From Alicyclobacillus fastidiosus (GTDB taxonomy: Bacteria; Bacillota; Bacilli; Alicyclobacillales; Alicyclobacillaceae), in NCBI RefSeq assembly GCF_026651875.1, contig NZ_CP104067.1, forward strand, positions 2,418,001-2,482,000: a DNA stretch of 64,000 nt. Direction: 5' to 3'. Of this stretch, positions 11,140-19,604 are shown in pieces. A program made the position numbers and the translations under genes. The notes under the pieces were generated by a model. The model had not been told where the DNA came from, searched no databases, and saw nothing but the letters and a program-made list of their open reading frames with translations. The stretch's first letter is position 1, and every line of letters begins with the position of its first letter.

Positions 11140-12398
11140 AATATAACCACGTTACGAGGCGGTCAAAAGTGGCTGCAAATTACCGGATTCGGTGGCCGCG
11201 ATTTATCGGATTCACTGGCCTACATATTTCCGGAACAGGTGGCCGAATTCACCGGAATACGCACTAGGTATGAGTTTTTACTACAGACATGAAAAACACA
11301 CGCAAAATCGGATCACAGAAATCATAAATCAGTTTGCAGGGCAACATCTACTTTCGGTGAGCTTTGGCTCTCTCCCTTGGGAGCAATTTGTTCATCCAAT
11401 GGAAATCACCGAAGAAGCAATTGGGAAACTCGTTGAAAGTAATGAATATGGAATCGTATACAATCTAATGCAGTTCAAATTGATCTCCGATTCAGTGAAG
11501 AATCTAATTCGTGAGGCATTGTACCATAATGGCAACCTATTCAGGGGAGAAAATGATTTTATCCAGAAATTTCTTTTACTAAAGTTTTTTGCAACTGAAG
11601 TTGACGAAGGTCTCCGGAAAATGTTAATTGACAAAGCCACAACTACGTTTTGCAGTCAGAACAGTTCACGGAATTTGTCACTACTCACAGGATTGGGGGG
11701 GATCGTCACTTGGATATCCGCAGAAAATGTTCAACATTTATTAGAAGCATGTCAAAATAAAATGAAACAAACCGACGAACGGAGTATGCTGTATGCTAGG
11801 GACGAAATTGTGACCGCGTACTTAATATTCATATATCGACTTGACGAAGCGGGCAAATTGGGCGATTCGAGTTTATTCAATACTGAACTGGAACGTTACA
11901 AAAACAACCTGTCCAACACGTTCGCCGTAGTTCTAGAGGAAAACCCAAACGTGATAAATCGGCTTGCACCGAGCGCTTTTCGAGATGGAATTTTAATACC
12001 CAATCCCAAACAGCGTAGAAAGTATATAGAGTTGACTGGGCGTTGGCTAGCGAAGAACGAAAATTTAACTGACGATGGATGGGCACTATTAGAAATAATT
12101 CTTGCTGGCTTTTATGATTCCAACGTAGAAGTAGCAAGTGAGTCTATTCGTGCTGTAGCCTTTATCGTCAAAGCTGGTCAAGAGTGGATACTACAGTATC
12201 GGCAGCGTATCGTTGACGCTACCGCATTCAGCTTCGAACGCAATGATATTCGTTTGCTCACAAACTTAGCCTTTTTATACAAGGAACTTTCTGGACAAGT
12301 GGAGGACGATGTCTCCGATGCGGTGAATCAAAAACTCGCCGTACTCCGAGACATGCATTACGCAAATGTCCGTCGAGAAGTGTCTCCACATTGACACA

Positions 12399-12423
12399 AG
12401 CCGCCCATATGGGCGGTTTTTTC
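12399..12423 (+). terminator. Terminator after the SIR2 gene
   Basis: CCGCCC ATAT GGGCGG hairpin followed by six or more T, starting a few bases after the SIR2 stop codon at 12394. It confirms that the split gene originally ended here. Confidence 0.85.
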
Positions 12424-12479
12424 ACCTCTGTCGTAAAATCACGTTCGGGTGATCGTTCCCCTTCAGGTACGTTTGATTT

Positions 12480-12580
12480 GGCTCTGGTGCAAAAATTTAC
12501 GAAACCACAATATACAGTGGTGTATCGTAACTGATTCCACACTACATGTGGTGTATTCAAATATTTTTGCACCAGAACCC
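12480..12580. repeat. MITE-like repeat, copy 1
   Basis: About 101 bp, bounded by GGCTCTGGTGCAAAAAT and its near inverse ATTTTTGCACCAGAACCC. A second copy lies in the opposite orientation at 23330-23431, with shared interior blocks (CGAAACCACAATATACAGTGG and the region around CACACTACATGTGGTGTATT). There is no coding capacity. The termini resemble those of IS6-family elements (GGTTCTG-TGCAAA), so a non-autonomous derivative is likely. No clear target duplication is seen. The rest of the 12424-12728 gap holds nothing I recognise. Confidence 0.75.
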
Positions 12581-12728
12581 CCTTTAGTTTGTAGTAATGT
12601 GAATATTAATCGAATCGGAATTGTTCTTTTGATGCCAGCCGATTCATGTGACGAGTTCCAGCAGAAAAAGATAAATCCCTTGATAACACTTGTTAGCGTT
12701 TAGACAGTTCGTGTTTGAGTAATCCATA

Positions 12729-12851
12729 TTAATTTGATGACTTTGTTACAGATTGCTTTGTTTCTTTTGAGTTGTGTAAAACACGAGTTCTAACAACATG
12801 CCGAGTCACCAGTAAAGCGCCGACGGTAACAGTTCCGACAAGGCATTCCAT
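12729..12851 (-). CDS. Possible 40-residue small protein downstream of mntR
   Basis: ATG at 12851 is preceded by GGAGGTG with ideal spacing. The ORF runs 40 codons to TAA at 12729. The product begins MECLVGTVTVGALLV, a short hydrophobic stretch, and ends in a polar Lys/Ser/Thr tail. It starts 21 bp after the mntR stop, so it would be the last gene of a mntH-mntR operon. Small proteins such as MntS are tied to manganese control in other bacteria, but there is no evident sequence match, and that parallel is inference only. Confidence 0.45.
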   Translation of the reverse strand: MECLVGTVTVGALLVTRHVVRTRVLHNSKETKQSVTKSSN

Positions 12852-12872
12852 GTTTTCACCTCCTCAAGGCTT

Positions 12873-13310
12873 TCACGAATTCATCCCGACATCTTCGAAC
12901 TTTCGCCAATTACGATATTGGTCCCACCATTCTGGATGTAGTTGAATGAACTTGAGCAAATGTCTCATGTTGTTCAACACCTCATCCGAAATGTAATGCT
13001 CAACACCTTCAACCGTTTGGTGTACCGTATCTGAGCTATCTAACTCCATACTCTCTAAGAATTCCTTGATAATAGTTCTGCGTTCGTGTAACTTTTGACC
13101 TCGCTGATACCCATCAGGAGTCATTCGAAAACCCATGTAACGCCTGCGCTCTACGATGCCATCTTTATGAAGTTTCTCAATCATCTTGCTGACAGAGGGG
13201 CTGTTGACTCCTAATGCCGTTGCGACATCTTTTACTCGGACGTATCCATGCCGGGTGGTTAAATCCCAAATTGCCTCAAGATAGTCTTCCTGTGTCGGAC
13301 TAAAGGGCAT
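12873..13310 (-). CDS. mntR: Manganese-responsive DtxR/MntR-family repressor
   Basis: 145 residues, close to the ~142 of Bacillus MntR. The N-terminus MPFSPTQEDYLEAIWDL is followed by a winged helix-turn-helix (RVKDVATALGVNSPSVSKMIEKL) and an iron-dependent-repressor dimerisation domain with the metal-ligand segment EGVEHYISDEV. It senses Mn(II) and represses Mn uptake. Start at 13310 with GAGAGGTGAA upstream. It lies 30 bp after mntH on the same strand, so the transporter and its repressor share an operon, and candidate boxes lie before mntH. Confidence 0.93.
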   Translation of the reverse strand: MPFSPTQEDYLEAIWDLTTRHGYVRVKDVATALGVNSPSVSKMIEKLHKDGIVERRRYMGFRMTPDGYQRGQKLHERRTIIKEFLESMELDSSDTVHQTVEGVEHYISDEVLNNMRHLLKFIQLHPEWWDQYRNWRKFEDVGMNS

Positions 13311-13340
13311 CAGAGCATTTCACCTCTCTTAATCGGCTAC

Positions 13341-14645
13341 TCACGAGGGCATTGGACCGCCGAAGGTCTGATAAATCAGGAGCAGATTTAATACAACGAT
13401 GATCACAGCACACGCAGAAGCCGATACCGTCACCAGTCGTTTGTTTGTTAGAACACCCATTAACTCGCGGCGACGGGTAAAGTAAATTAAGGCGATGACT
13501 GGCATCGGAAGGACCAAACTTAAGATGACTTGGCTGATAACTAATGTCTCTGTAGCGTTAATGCCGAGTGCCACAATAATAACGGTAGGGAGCATCGTGA
13601 GTACTCGACGTAACCACAACGGGATTGTGAAGCCGACAAACCCTTGCATAATGACTTGACCAGCCATAGTACCGACAGCAGAACTGGAGAGTCCAGATGA
13701 GAGCAAGGACACGAGGAACACGCCTGCCGATGCTGACCCAAGAAGGGGTGTGAGCGTCTTGTATGCAGTTTGGATATCGGCGATTTGCGTTTGCCCGTGA
13801 GCGTTGAATACGGATGCAGCCATGTACATCATTGCCAAGTTGATGAGCCCAGCCAATGTCATTGCAATGATTACTTCTTTTGTACTGAAACCAAAGATAC
13901 GCTTCTTTTCAGTGTCGTCGCGTGGAACAATTCTGTCCTTTGTTAAGCTAGAGTGTAGATATACCACGTGTGGCATGACGGTCGCACCAATGACACCCAC
14001 AGCGAGCAACACGGCGCTGCTGTTGCCCATCCAAGGAACAACACTATGGTAAGCCACTAGCCCCCAACTAGGCTTAGAGAGAAAAGTTTCCACGAGATAG
14101 CAGAGTGCAATGACAATAACCAAGGCGCTAATAAACTTTTCAAGCGGGCGAAACCCAAATCGGTCAAGCATTAGAATGAGGTATGTTGCAATACCTGTAA
14201 TTAGCGTACCAATCAACATTGGGATATGAAGAAGTAAGTTCAACCCGATCGTTGCTCCAAGGAATTCGGCAATGTCGGTTGCCATCGCTGCGACTTCGGA
14301 AAACCCCCACATTGTGTAGGACAACCACTTTGGGAAATACTTACGGCACAACTCAGGTAAGTTTTGTCCGGTGGCAATCCCCAATTTTGCAGACATGTTT
14401 TGAATTAGCATTGCCATGAGGTTTGCTAAAACGACCACCCATAGCAACTTGTAACCAAATTCAGAACCACTTTGAATGTTCGTGGCGTAATTACCGGGAT
14501 CAATGTACGCGACCGCGGCAATAAACGCTGGTCCGAGAAATGGAAGAAGGGCACGCAGTCCTCTTCGCTGTCTGGTAATGGCGGCTCGGGCTGCAAGAAC
14601 TGCCTTGGTCTCTTCAACTTGAATCTGAGTTGCGGGTGCACTCAT
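13341..14645 (-). CDS. mntH: NRAMP manganese importer MntH
   Basis: 434 residues from ATG 14645, placed 8 bp after AGGGAAG; a GTG at 14654 sits too close to that site. About 11 membrane helices. The two metal-binding signatures of true NRAMP proteins are present: DPGN in the first helix (AYIDPGNYATN) and MPH in the sixth (ATVMPHVVYLHS). It imports Mn(II), and possibly Fe(II), with protons across the plasma membrane. mntR follows directly. Likely repressed by MntR through the inverted repeat upstream. Confidence 0.95.
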   Translation of the reverse strand: MSAPATQIQVEETKAVLAARAAITRQRRGLRALLPFLGPAFIAAVAYIDPGNYATNIQSGSEFGYKLLWVVVLANLMAMLIQNMSAKLGIATGQNLPELCRKYFPKWLSYTMWGFSEVAAMATDIAEFLGATIGLNLLLHIPMLIGTLITGIATYLILMLDRFGFRPLEKFISALVIVIALCYLVETFLSKPSWGLVAYHSVVPWMGNSSAVLLAVGVIGATVMPHVVYLHSSLTKDRIVPRDDTEKKRIFGFSTKEVIIAMTLAGLINLAMMYMAASVFNAHGQTQIADIQTAYKTLTPLLGSASAGVFLVSLLSSGLSSSAVGTMAGQVIMQGFVGFTIPLWLRRVLTMLPTVIIVALGINATETLVISQVILSLVLPMPVIALIYFTRRRELMGVLTNKRLVTVSASACAVIIVVLNLLLIYQTFGGPMPS

Positions 14646-14709
14646 CAAATACACTTCCCTTCAATCTGGTTACGAAGCAGTACTGAGTTAGTACATTTAG
14701 GCAACGGAC

Positions 14710-14733
14710 AAAGTTTTAGTTAAGGGAAACTTT
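14710..14733 (-). promoter_or_regulatory. Candidate MntR operator upstream of mntH
   Basis: Perfect inverted repeat AAAGTTT-N10-AAACTTT, with GGGAAACTT inside one arm. This resembles the Bacillus MntR box (TTTGC-N-GAGGGAAACT type). It ends about 65 bp before the mntH start. The 14646-15060 gap between the divergent mntH and VIT genes holds no gene. Confidence 0.55.
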
Positions 14734-14813
14734 TTAGGTTGAAATTGCCCATGAATTAAGTACAAACACGTCAAGTATGTAGGGCAATACAATTCGGACA
14801 ATTAGCGAGAGCT

Positions 14814-14838
14814 AAAACTTTTTCCCATGCGCAACTTT
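14814..14838. promoter_or_regulatory. Second, weaker MntR-like site
   Basis: On the minus strand it reads AAAGTTGCGCATGGGAAAAA followed by GTTTT, close to the same operator pattern as the 14710 site. It lies between mntH and the divergent VIT/CCC1 gene, so it could serve either. This is pattern similarity only. Confidence 0.35.
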
Positions 14839-15060
14839 CACTTTTATGATATGCACAGAATTGTAAATATGCAACCAAAATTTTCTCGGCGTATGTACTA
14901 ATGGATGATCAGGGTACAAGTTAGGGCACAGAAACTCATCGATTTAGGGGATTTCAATTATCGTGGTACAGGCGTGCTTAATTTACAAAATTAGGGTTGA
15001 CTATTCGCTTAGTCTAAATTCAATATTGACACTGTACTTTCCCATGATGAGGTGATAAGC

Positions 15061-15791
15061 ATGGCAACTCTTTCTCCGTCACAACGACTGGATGAATTTT
15101 TAGGTAAGGAAAAACAGAATCATGTGGCAGGATGGATTGGTGACGCAATATATGGTGTAAATGACGGATTAGGTGCCATCTTCGGCATCATTGCGGGTGT
15201 AGCGGGTTATACGTCCAATAGTCATACGATATTAATCTCTGGTTTTTTTGGCGCATTGGCGAGTACGTTGTCAATGGGAGCAGGTGCCTGGTTGGCAACG
15301 AAATCGGAGAACGAGCTGATGGAGACCACCTTATCTCGAGCACGCAAGTCTATTGAAGATGAACCGACACGTGAGATTGAGAAGTTGTCTTTAATTTATC
15401 AAGTAAAGGGTTTTAATGAAAAGGATGCGAACCATATAGCACAGACAATCGCGAAGGATGACGCAATGTTCCTTCAGACCATTGCGCAAGAAAAGCACGG
15501 ACTGCATGAGTCCGGAAAAGGCAACCCGTGGTCATCTGCGATTTCAGGATCCATCTCTACGTTTGTAGGGGCAATTGTTCCCTTACTTCCGTTTTTTTCG
15601 TGCATGGTACTGTAGCGCTAATCATTGCGGCGATTGTCTCTATTTTGGCGCACTTTATTGTAGGGGCTGCGAAAAGTCTCGTTACAGTTCGTTCCTGGTG
15701 GTCTAGCGGATTGGAAATGACGATGGCAGGAATTATTGTCGGTGTTGTTTCCTACGGACTCGGATTATTGGGTAATGTGTTACTCGGATAG
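15061..15791 (+). pseudogene. VIT1/CCC1-family Fe/Mn transporter with a one-base frameshift
   Basis: ATG 15061 with GAGGTGAT upstream. The first 185 residues show the family block GDAIYGVNDGLGAIFGIIAG, then further helices and the cytoplasmic helical segment. At a run of seven T (15592-15598) the frame breaks and a stop follows at 15613-15615. In the other frame the protein continues as VHGTVALIIAAIVSILAHFIVG to 15791, supplying the missing last helices. One extra T would restore a full-length protein of about 243 residues. Family members export or store Fe(II)/Mn(II). A sequencing error or slippage on the T run is also possible. Confidence 0.8.
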
Positions 15792-15832
15792 TTTTTTAAC
15801 TTTGAGAAAAAGAAAAGGGGAGCCGATAAAGT

Positions 15833-15861
15833 TAAGGGGTTCCGTTTTGGAGTAGAAAATA
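15833..15861. repeat. Left terminal inverted repeat of the 4.3 kb transposon
   Basis: 29 bases identical to the inverse of 20097-20125. Followed inward by AAATGACA-type repeats to about 15915, likely transposase binding sites. The 15792-16074 gap is filled by this end. Confidence 0.8.
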
Positions 15862-16074
15862 TGAAATGACACATTAAATGACGTGCTAATTGACACATCA
15901 ATTGGCACGTCATTTTTGTTACTGTGACGCTGTTTATCGCATTTTCTCCCGATCAATTGGCATAGCATGTTTAAACGATGTAAAATGCGGTAATAATTTT
16001 ATTACCAGTGTCAATTTGATGCCAATTCACCTGTCAATTGACATGACAAACGAAAGGTCGAACGGGAGGGCAAT

Positions 16075-16326
16075 ATGGAGTACATTAAGCCAAAGAATAC
16101 GGACAGGCGAAGGGTTGAATGGAAGGTATCCGCGCAAACCAGTGCCATTGTGAAGTATTACGCCCAGTACACGGGTTACAGCGAAGATGAAGTGGTGGAC
16201 ATGTTTCTTATTCAACTCCGCGACGACCCCCAATTCCTAACTTGGTTGCAGAAGCAACGCCGAAACAAACGTGCAATGGAACAAATCTACTCAGATACAC
16301 CCATAAAGGAAGAGAACATTGGCTAA
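16075..16326 (+). CDS. Small transposon-encoded protein, possibly DNA-binding
   Basis: 83 residues, ATG 16075 after GGGAGGGCAAT. Rich in charged residues, with a helical pattern (VSAQTSAIVKYYAQYTGYSEDEVVDMFL) that could be a short ribbon-helix-helix-like or accessory domain; I do not recognise a family. It overlaps the transposase gene start by 8 nt, so the two are probably translated together and work together in transposition. Confidence 0.7.
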   Translation: MEYIKPKNTDRRRVEWKVSAQTSAIVKYYAQYTGYSEDEVVDMFLIQLRDDPQFLTWLQKQRRNKRAMEQIYSDTPIKEENIG

Positions 16327-18271
16327 TTTGAAGCGTCAAGCAACTATTGAAGAAACTGCAACGGTTGAATGCCCAGTCACTTCTGGGGAACTATCTTCGC
16401 GTCAGACAGACTATCTCCTGCTTTCGCCTGTTCAATTTGCGAAGAAATATCGCAACGTCCTATTCCGCCCTGTCCGCCTAAACCTAGATGGAAGGGCTTT
16501 CGACATACAAGTAAACGCCTGTACGAACCCGTTCTGTAAGTGGTTTGGTCGCCCGCAGGAGCGGTTCGAGACCGTCAAGCACAAACCGTACCGATACAAA
16601 CTCGTTGGCTCGGACAAGTCAGAAAGTAAATCCATCGTTTGCAATCCTGATCCAACGGGTTCAACTATTGGGATGACTTGGAACTGTTACTCTGGACCCT
16701 TATCCAACTGGTCAGTGGCAGAAGAAATCACTCGACTGGCGACATTGGACAAAGTGACAGACTGGACACCTGAGTACGAGTTTCACCGTGAGACGTGTCC
16801 AACCGCCAATGAAACGCCCTTTTCAAATCCGAAGGCGTTCTACAAACAAGGCAAGAGCAAATCGAACGCTCAGCGGTGGCAATGTAAAACATGCAAAAAA
16901 TTCACACACGTTTTACCAAAACAACGGGAGTCGTTTTCGTATCATCAGAAACGAAACGACATTCTGCCACGGTTTGCGGATCTTTTGATCGCTCGCACGC
17001 CTGTCAAACGAATATGCGAGACATTGAAAATAGGTTCGGAAACCTATTACAACAAGCTAGAATGGCTGTATCAAAAGTGTTTGGAATTCTTGGAACGGCA
17101 TGAGACAAAAGCGTTAGCCAATCATCAGTTCGATACGCTTTGGGTGGATACCGACCAACTGGTTTATTACCTGAACTACATCAAGCGGCATGGTCAAGGC
17201 GGTCGAGGCTTTCGTGAACGCGAACAACAGATGTTCGAAACGCATGTGCTCATCAGTTGCGATGTAATTTTGCGGTATGTCTTTCGTGCGGACTTGGCTT
17301 ACGATTGGAATGTCGACCTTGACGCCATTCAGCAGGATACACTGGCATACAAAGATGACCACTTGAATTTGTTTGCTCGCAAGAACGGGCGGTTGCGTAA
17401 CCCGTTCACATTCTGTCCGCAGCCACCAACTGAATACAACGGACAAACGCAAGCGGAGTACGAATTGGCAATACGCTCGTTTTGGAACCGAGCAAGGTAC
17501 ACCGATGGCGTTCATGTCAATCAAACCTACACTGCCATCGCTCACTATTGGTTGTTGAAACAATTGTTGAGTGCCAAAGAGTGGCGGTTCATTTCGGACG
17601 AGGACGGCTCCATCATGTATTCCTTGTACCGTGTATTCGCTCCCGAAATTCGGCGGGCAGAAGCTCACCACTTCTTGTGTAAGTTGGAACGAGGAAAGAG
17701 CAGTGAACAAGCGTATGCCGAGTATAAGGAAGGCTGGAAAGACTTGCGGTATTACGCACGGGCAATGGGGATGGATTTGAAGTCGCCCTATGCTGCTGCC
17801 AGATCACTCATGGAAGCGAAATTTCATACCCATTCGTTCCATGAAGAAGTCGTGATCGGCGGAAAAACCTATCGGAAGAAAGCCAAGCGACCCATTCGAC
17901 ACCCGCTTCCGACCCGAGACAGAGGTTTTTATGAAGTGGATTGTGCAACCGACTTGTCGGCGTATTCACCTGATGAAATTGCGGAGATGGTTCTTCAGGT
18001 GAACAATCACGCAACGAACGCCTTTATGCAACAAATTCGTCGTCGGTTGTCCATCTTGGAGCGTCCACTTGTCACAGCAAGCGGTGAAGGCAAGAGTTAT
18101 ATCTACGCTAATTTCAATCCGAAGTATGCACGGCACGTCATCACCATCTTACGGACGTACCATAACTTCTGTAAGCCAATCAAATCGGGCGACGAATTTG
18201 TAACCCCAGCTCAACGGCTAGGGATTACGGACAAGCAGTTTGACATGAAGGACATCATTTACTTTTCATGA
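16319..18271 (+). CDS. Transposase of the 4.3 kb transposon (DDE-type, zinc-ribbon N-terminus)
   Basis: 650 residues from TTG 16319, overlapping the small upstream ORF. The N-terminal third has Cys pairs (NPFCKWFG; HRETC...QRWQCKTCKKF) resembling the zinc ribbon of InsA-type IS proteins. Asp motifs follow at LWVDTDQLV and FISDEDGSIMYSL, spaced like the first two acidic residues of a DDE/RNase H-fold transposase, with Glu candidates after. The C-terminus TPAQRLGITDKQF-MKDIIYF is a tail seen in several IS transposases. The family could not be named. The frame is intact. Confidence 0.75.
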   Translation: MANLKRQATIEETATVECPVTSGELSSRQTDYLLLSPVQFAKKYRNVLFRPVRLNLDGRAFDIQVNACTNPFCKWFGRPQERFETVKHKPYRYKLVGSDKSESKSIVCNPDPTGSTIGMTWNCYSGPLSNWSVAEEITRLATLDKVTDWTPEYEFHRETCPTANETPFSNPKAFYKQGKSKSNAQRWQCKTCKKFTHVLPKQRESFSYHQKRNDILPRFADLLIARTPVKRICETLKIGSETYYNKLEWLYQKCLEFLERHETKALANHQFDTLWVDTDQLVYYLNYIKRHGQGGRGFREREQQMFETHVLISCDVILRYVFRADLAYDWNVDLDAIQQDTLAYKDDHLNLFARKNGRLRNPFTFCPQPPTEYNGQTQAEYELAIRSFWNRARYTDGVHVNQTYTAIAHYWLLKQLLSAKEWRFISDEDGSIMYSLYRVFAPEIRRAEAHHFLCKLERGKSSEQAYAEYKEGWKDLRYYARAMGMDLKSPYAAARSLMEAKFHTHSFHEEVVIGGKTYRKKAKRPIRHPLPTRDRGFYEVDCATDLSAYSPDEIAEMVLQVNNHATNAFMQQIRRRLSILERPLVTASGEGKSYIYANFNPKYARHVITILRTYHNFCKPIKSGDEFVTPAQRLGITDKQFDMKDIIYFS

Positions 18272-18277
18272 ATAGCG

Positions 18278-18307
18278 TAAAAAACAGCCACGAGGCATCG
18301 TGGCTGT
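18278..18307 (-). terminator. Terminator of the PadR passenger operon
   Basis: ACAGCCACGA-GGCA-TCGTGGCTGT stem at 18284-18307. On the minus strand six T follow, ending transcription of the 19924-18362 genes. It lies just after the convergent transposase stop and may act weakly on that strand too. Confidence 0.75.
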
Positions 18308-18361
18308 AATTAATAACGCACATTCAGTAGTTTTTCAAAGCTTGTGTAAAACACACTGTAA

Positions 18362-18736
18362 TCAAGTCTTCTTCATGAACAACTTTCGAAGTTGCCAGCC
18401 TAAATACCCTAGTGCCGCCCCGCACAACAACACAAATAAGGATGGCAGGATAATCAGCGGGATCAGAATTAGGATCTGGGTAAGGGAGTGGATGTTGTGG
18501 TTGTCAAACCACAAGTATGCATAGGACAATAGAAAACCAAACGTGGCTCCTAATCGTAATGCGTCCTTTTTACTTGTCCCGAGCCATGTTGTCAAAATAA
18601 GGGCGAGAATACCCCACGGCACCGCATTTGGCAGCAGATTTCCATAGTTGAGCTGACCGAAAACAAAAGCAGTAATCAGAGCAAGAAGTAACGTGAACCA
18701 ATACCGAGTCGAAAGTTTATTCAAACTGTGTTTCAT
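18362..18736 (-). CDS. Small four-helix membrane protein, transposon passenger
   Basis: About 124 residues from ATG 18736. Four hydrophobic segments are visible (WFTLLLALITAFVFG; GILALILTTWL; ATFGFLLSYAYLW; ILILIPLIILPSLFVLLCG), with a basic C-terminus. No family recognised. It overlaps the end of the preceding membrane gene by 20 nt, so the genes are coupled. Role unknown; probably part of a PadR-controlled envelope function. Confidence 0.7.
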   Translation of the reverse strand: MKHSLNKLSTRYWFTLLLALITAFVFGQLNYGNLLPNAVPWGILALILTTWLGTSKKDALRLGATFGFLLSYAYLWFDNHNIHSLTQILILIPLIILPSLFVLLCGAALGYLGWQLRKLFMKKT

Positions 18737-19604
18737 GATATATCCCAAGTCCTTTTATTGTCCCTCGTCGAATTCCCATCCAAGCGAATATTGTTCCGAG
18801 AGCCATAAAGATGATGCCTGTAATGAACATCGGGCTACCCACATCCTGAGTGATGAATAGTTGTGGTGCGTAGGCGGTAATCAAGATGATAAGAACTGTT
18901 GACAGAACAACGGAAACAATCATGCCGAATAAAATAACAATCTCGGGCACAAACATGAATTTTAGTTCTCGTAATTGGAAATCCGTTCTGGAAATTGTCA
19001 ATGAGGCAGAAATCGTCCCAACGATTAATTCAATAGCGACTAGAGTCAAATAACTTAGAAAAAAACCGACCAAATGATGTTTGGCGAATGCAATCCGATG
19101 CCAGTCTGCTAAAATAGCGGTTTCGAGAATGAACAGCACAAGGCATGATAACGCGACCCCAAAAGGCACTAACGCGTCTCTTTTCCTGTTTTTGATAGCT
19201 CGCTTAACGGAAATGAGGAAAATCGGAAGACCACCGACCAAAAAAGCAACAAACGCCAAACAACCAACGATTAAAACTGCAGTATGGAGAATTCCGAACT
19301 CAGGGTGAACCTTATTTGCCGCTTGAAATAGAGTCATTGGGTCGTTAAGCCGTTGCAACATTCCCCAACCTACTCCAAACAACATAAATGCACAAAAAAT
19401 CATGATCATGCCCGAACGAAGTCGGTTTACCATATACATCACTCCTTCCGAAAAACCGTCGTAATTCAAGTTCGCATCTAGAGCACCCATCAACAGGTCG
19501 ATGACTGTTGCAGGTGAGACCCTATGTTCTTCCAAGACCGCTAACACTTCTTCTTCATACCGTTCACGCCATTGGCGAGGGTAAAGTTGTAGCAACCAAC
19601 GCAT
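18717..19604 (-). CDS. Membrane protein with N-terminal YPRxWRxRYEEE motif, PadR-linked
   Basis: 295 residues. The first 50 residues (LLQLYPRQWRERYEEEVLAV, then a Val/Leu-rich helix ending in GALDANL) form the small cytoplasmic domain commonly encoded next to PadR regulators in Firmicutes and Actinobacteria. About seven membrane helices follow. The start ATG overlaps the PadR stop (TAATG), indicating coupled translation. Such pairs are thought to act in signalling or envelope response, but no substrate is known. Presence on a transposon is unusual. Confidence 0.75.
   Translation of the reverse strand: MRWLLQLYPRQWRERYEEEVLAVLEEHRVSPATVIDLLMGALDANLNYDGFSEGVMYMVNRLRSGMIMIFCAFMLFGVGWGMLQRLNDPMTLFQAANKVHPEFGILHTAVLIVGCLAFVAFLVGGLPIFLISVKRAIKNRKRDALVPFGVALSCLVLFILETAILADWHRIAFAKHHLVGFFLSYLTLVAIELIVGTISASLTISRTDFQLRELKFMFVPEIVILFGMIVSVVLSTVLIILITAYAPQLFITQDVGSPMFITGIIFMALGTIFAWMGIRRGTIKGLGIYHETQFE

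Larger units (their letters stand above)
8534..11263 (+). mobile_element. IS21-family element 'A', copy 2, uninterrupted
   Basis: 2730 bp with ends TGCGTATTCCGG at 8534 and CCGGAATACGCA ending at 11263, flanked by 5-bp direct repeats CTAGG at 8529-8533 and 11264-11268. It sits within the SIR2 gene in the same orientation as the gene. Each end has several internal repeats built on TTCCGGAA next to GTGGC (8565-8660 and 11160-11260). It is the same element as copy 1, and I saw no difference between the copies in the parts compared, which indicates recent transposition. Confidence 0.93.
964..12394 (+). pseudogene. SIR2-domain protein (defence-type sirtuin), split by two IS21 insertions
   Basis: One gene in three pieces: 964-1092, 6381-8533 and 11269-12394. 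Removing both insertion sequences and one copy of each target duplication restores a single frame of 3408 nt (1135 residues). GTG start at 964, with AGGAGTGG at 947-954. The rebuilt N-terminus carries the sirtuin NAD-binding motifs: FVGAGFS (about residue 30), TTNQDDLIE, KIHGS and FVGYSLTDPDF. The remaining ~800 residues are mostly helical and unrecognised. Large SIR2 proteins of this layout (for example the DSR group) are NADases that kill phage-infected cells; that role here is inference. The gene beside it is hsdR. Both breaks are clean, so inactivation looks recent. A terminator follows the stop. Confidence 0.85.

Noticed and set aside
17114-17710. 198-codon ORF opposite the 650-residue transposase
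   Set aside because: Antisense shadow with no ribosome site.
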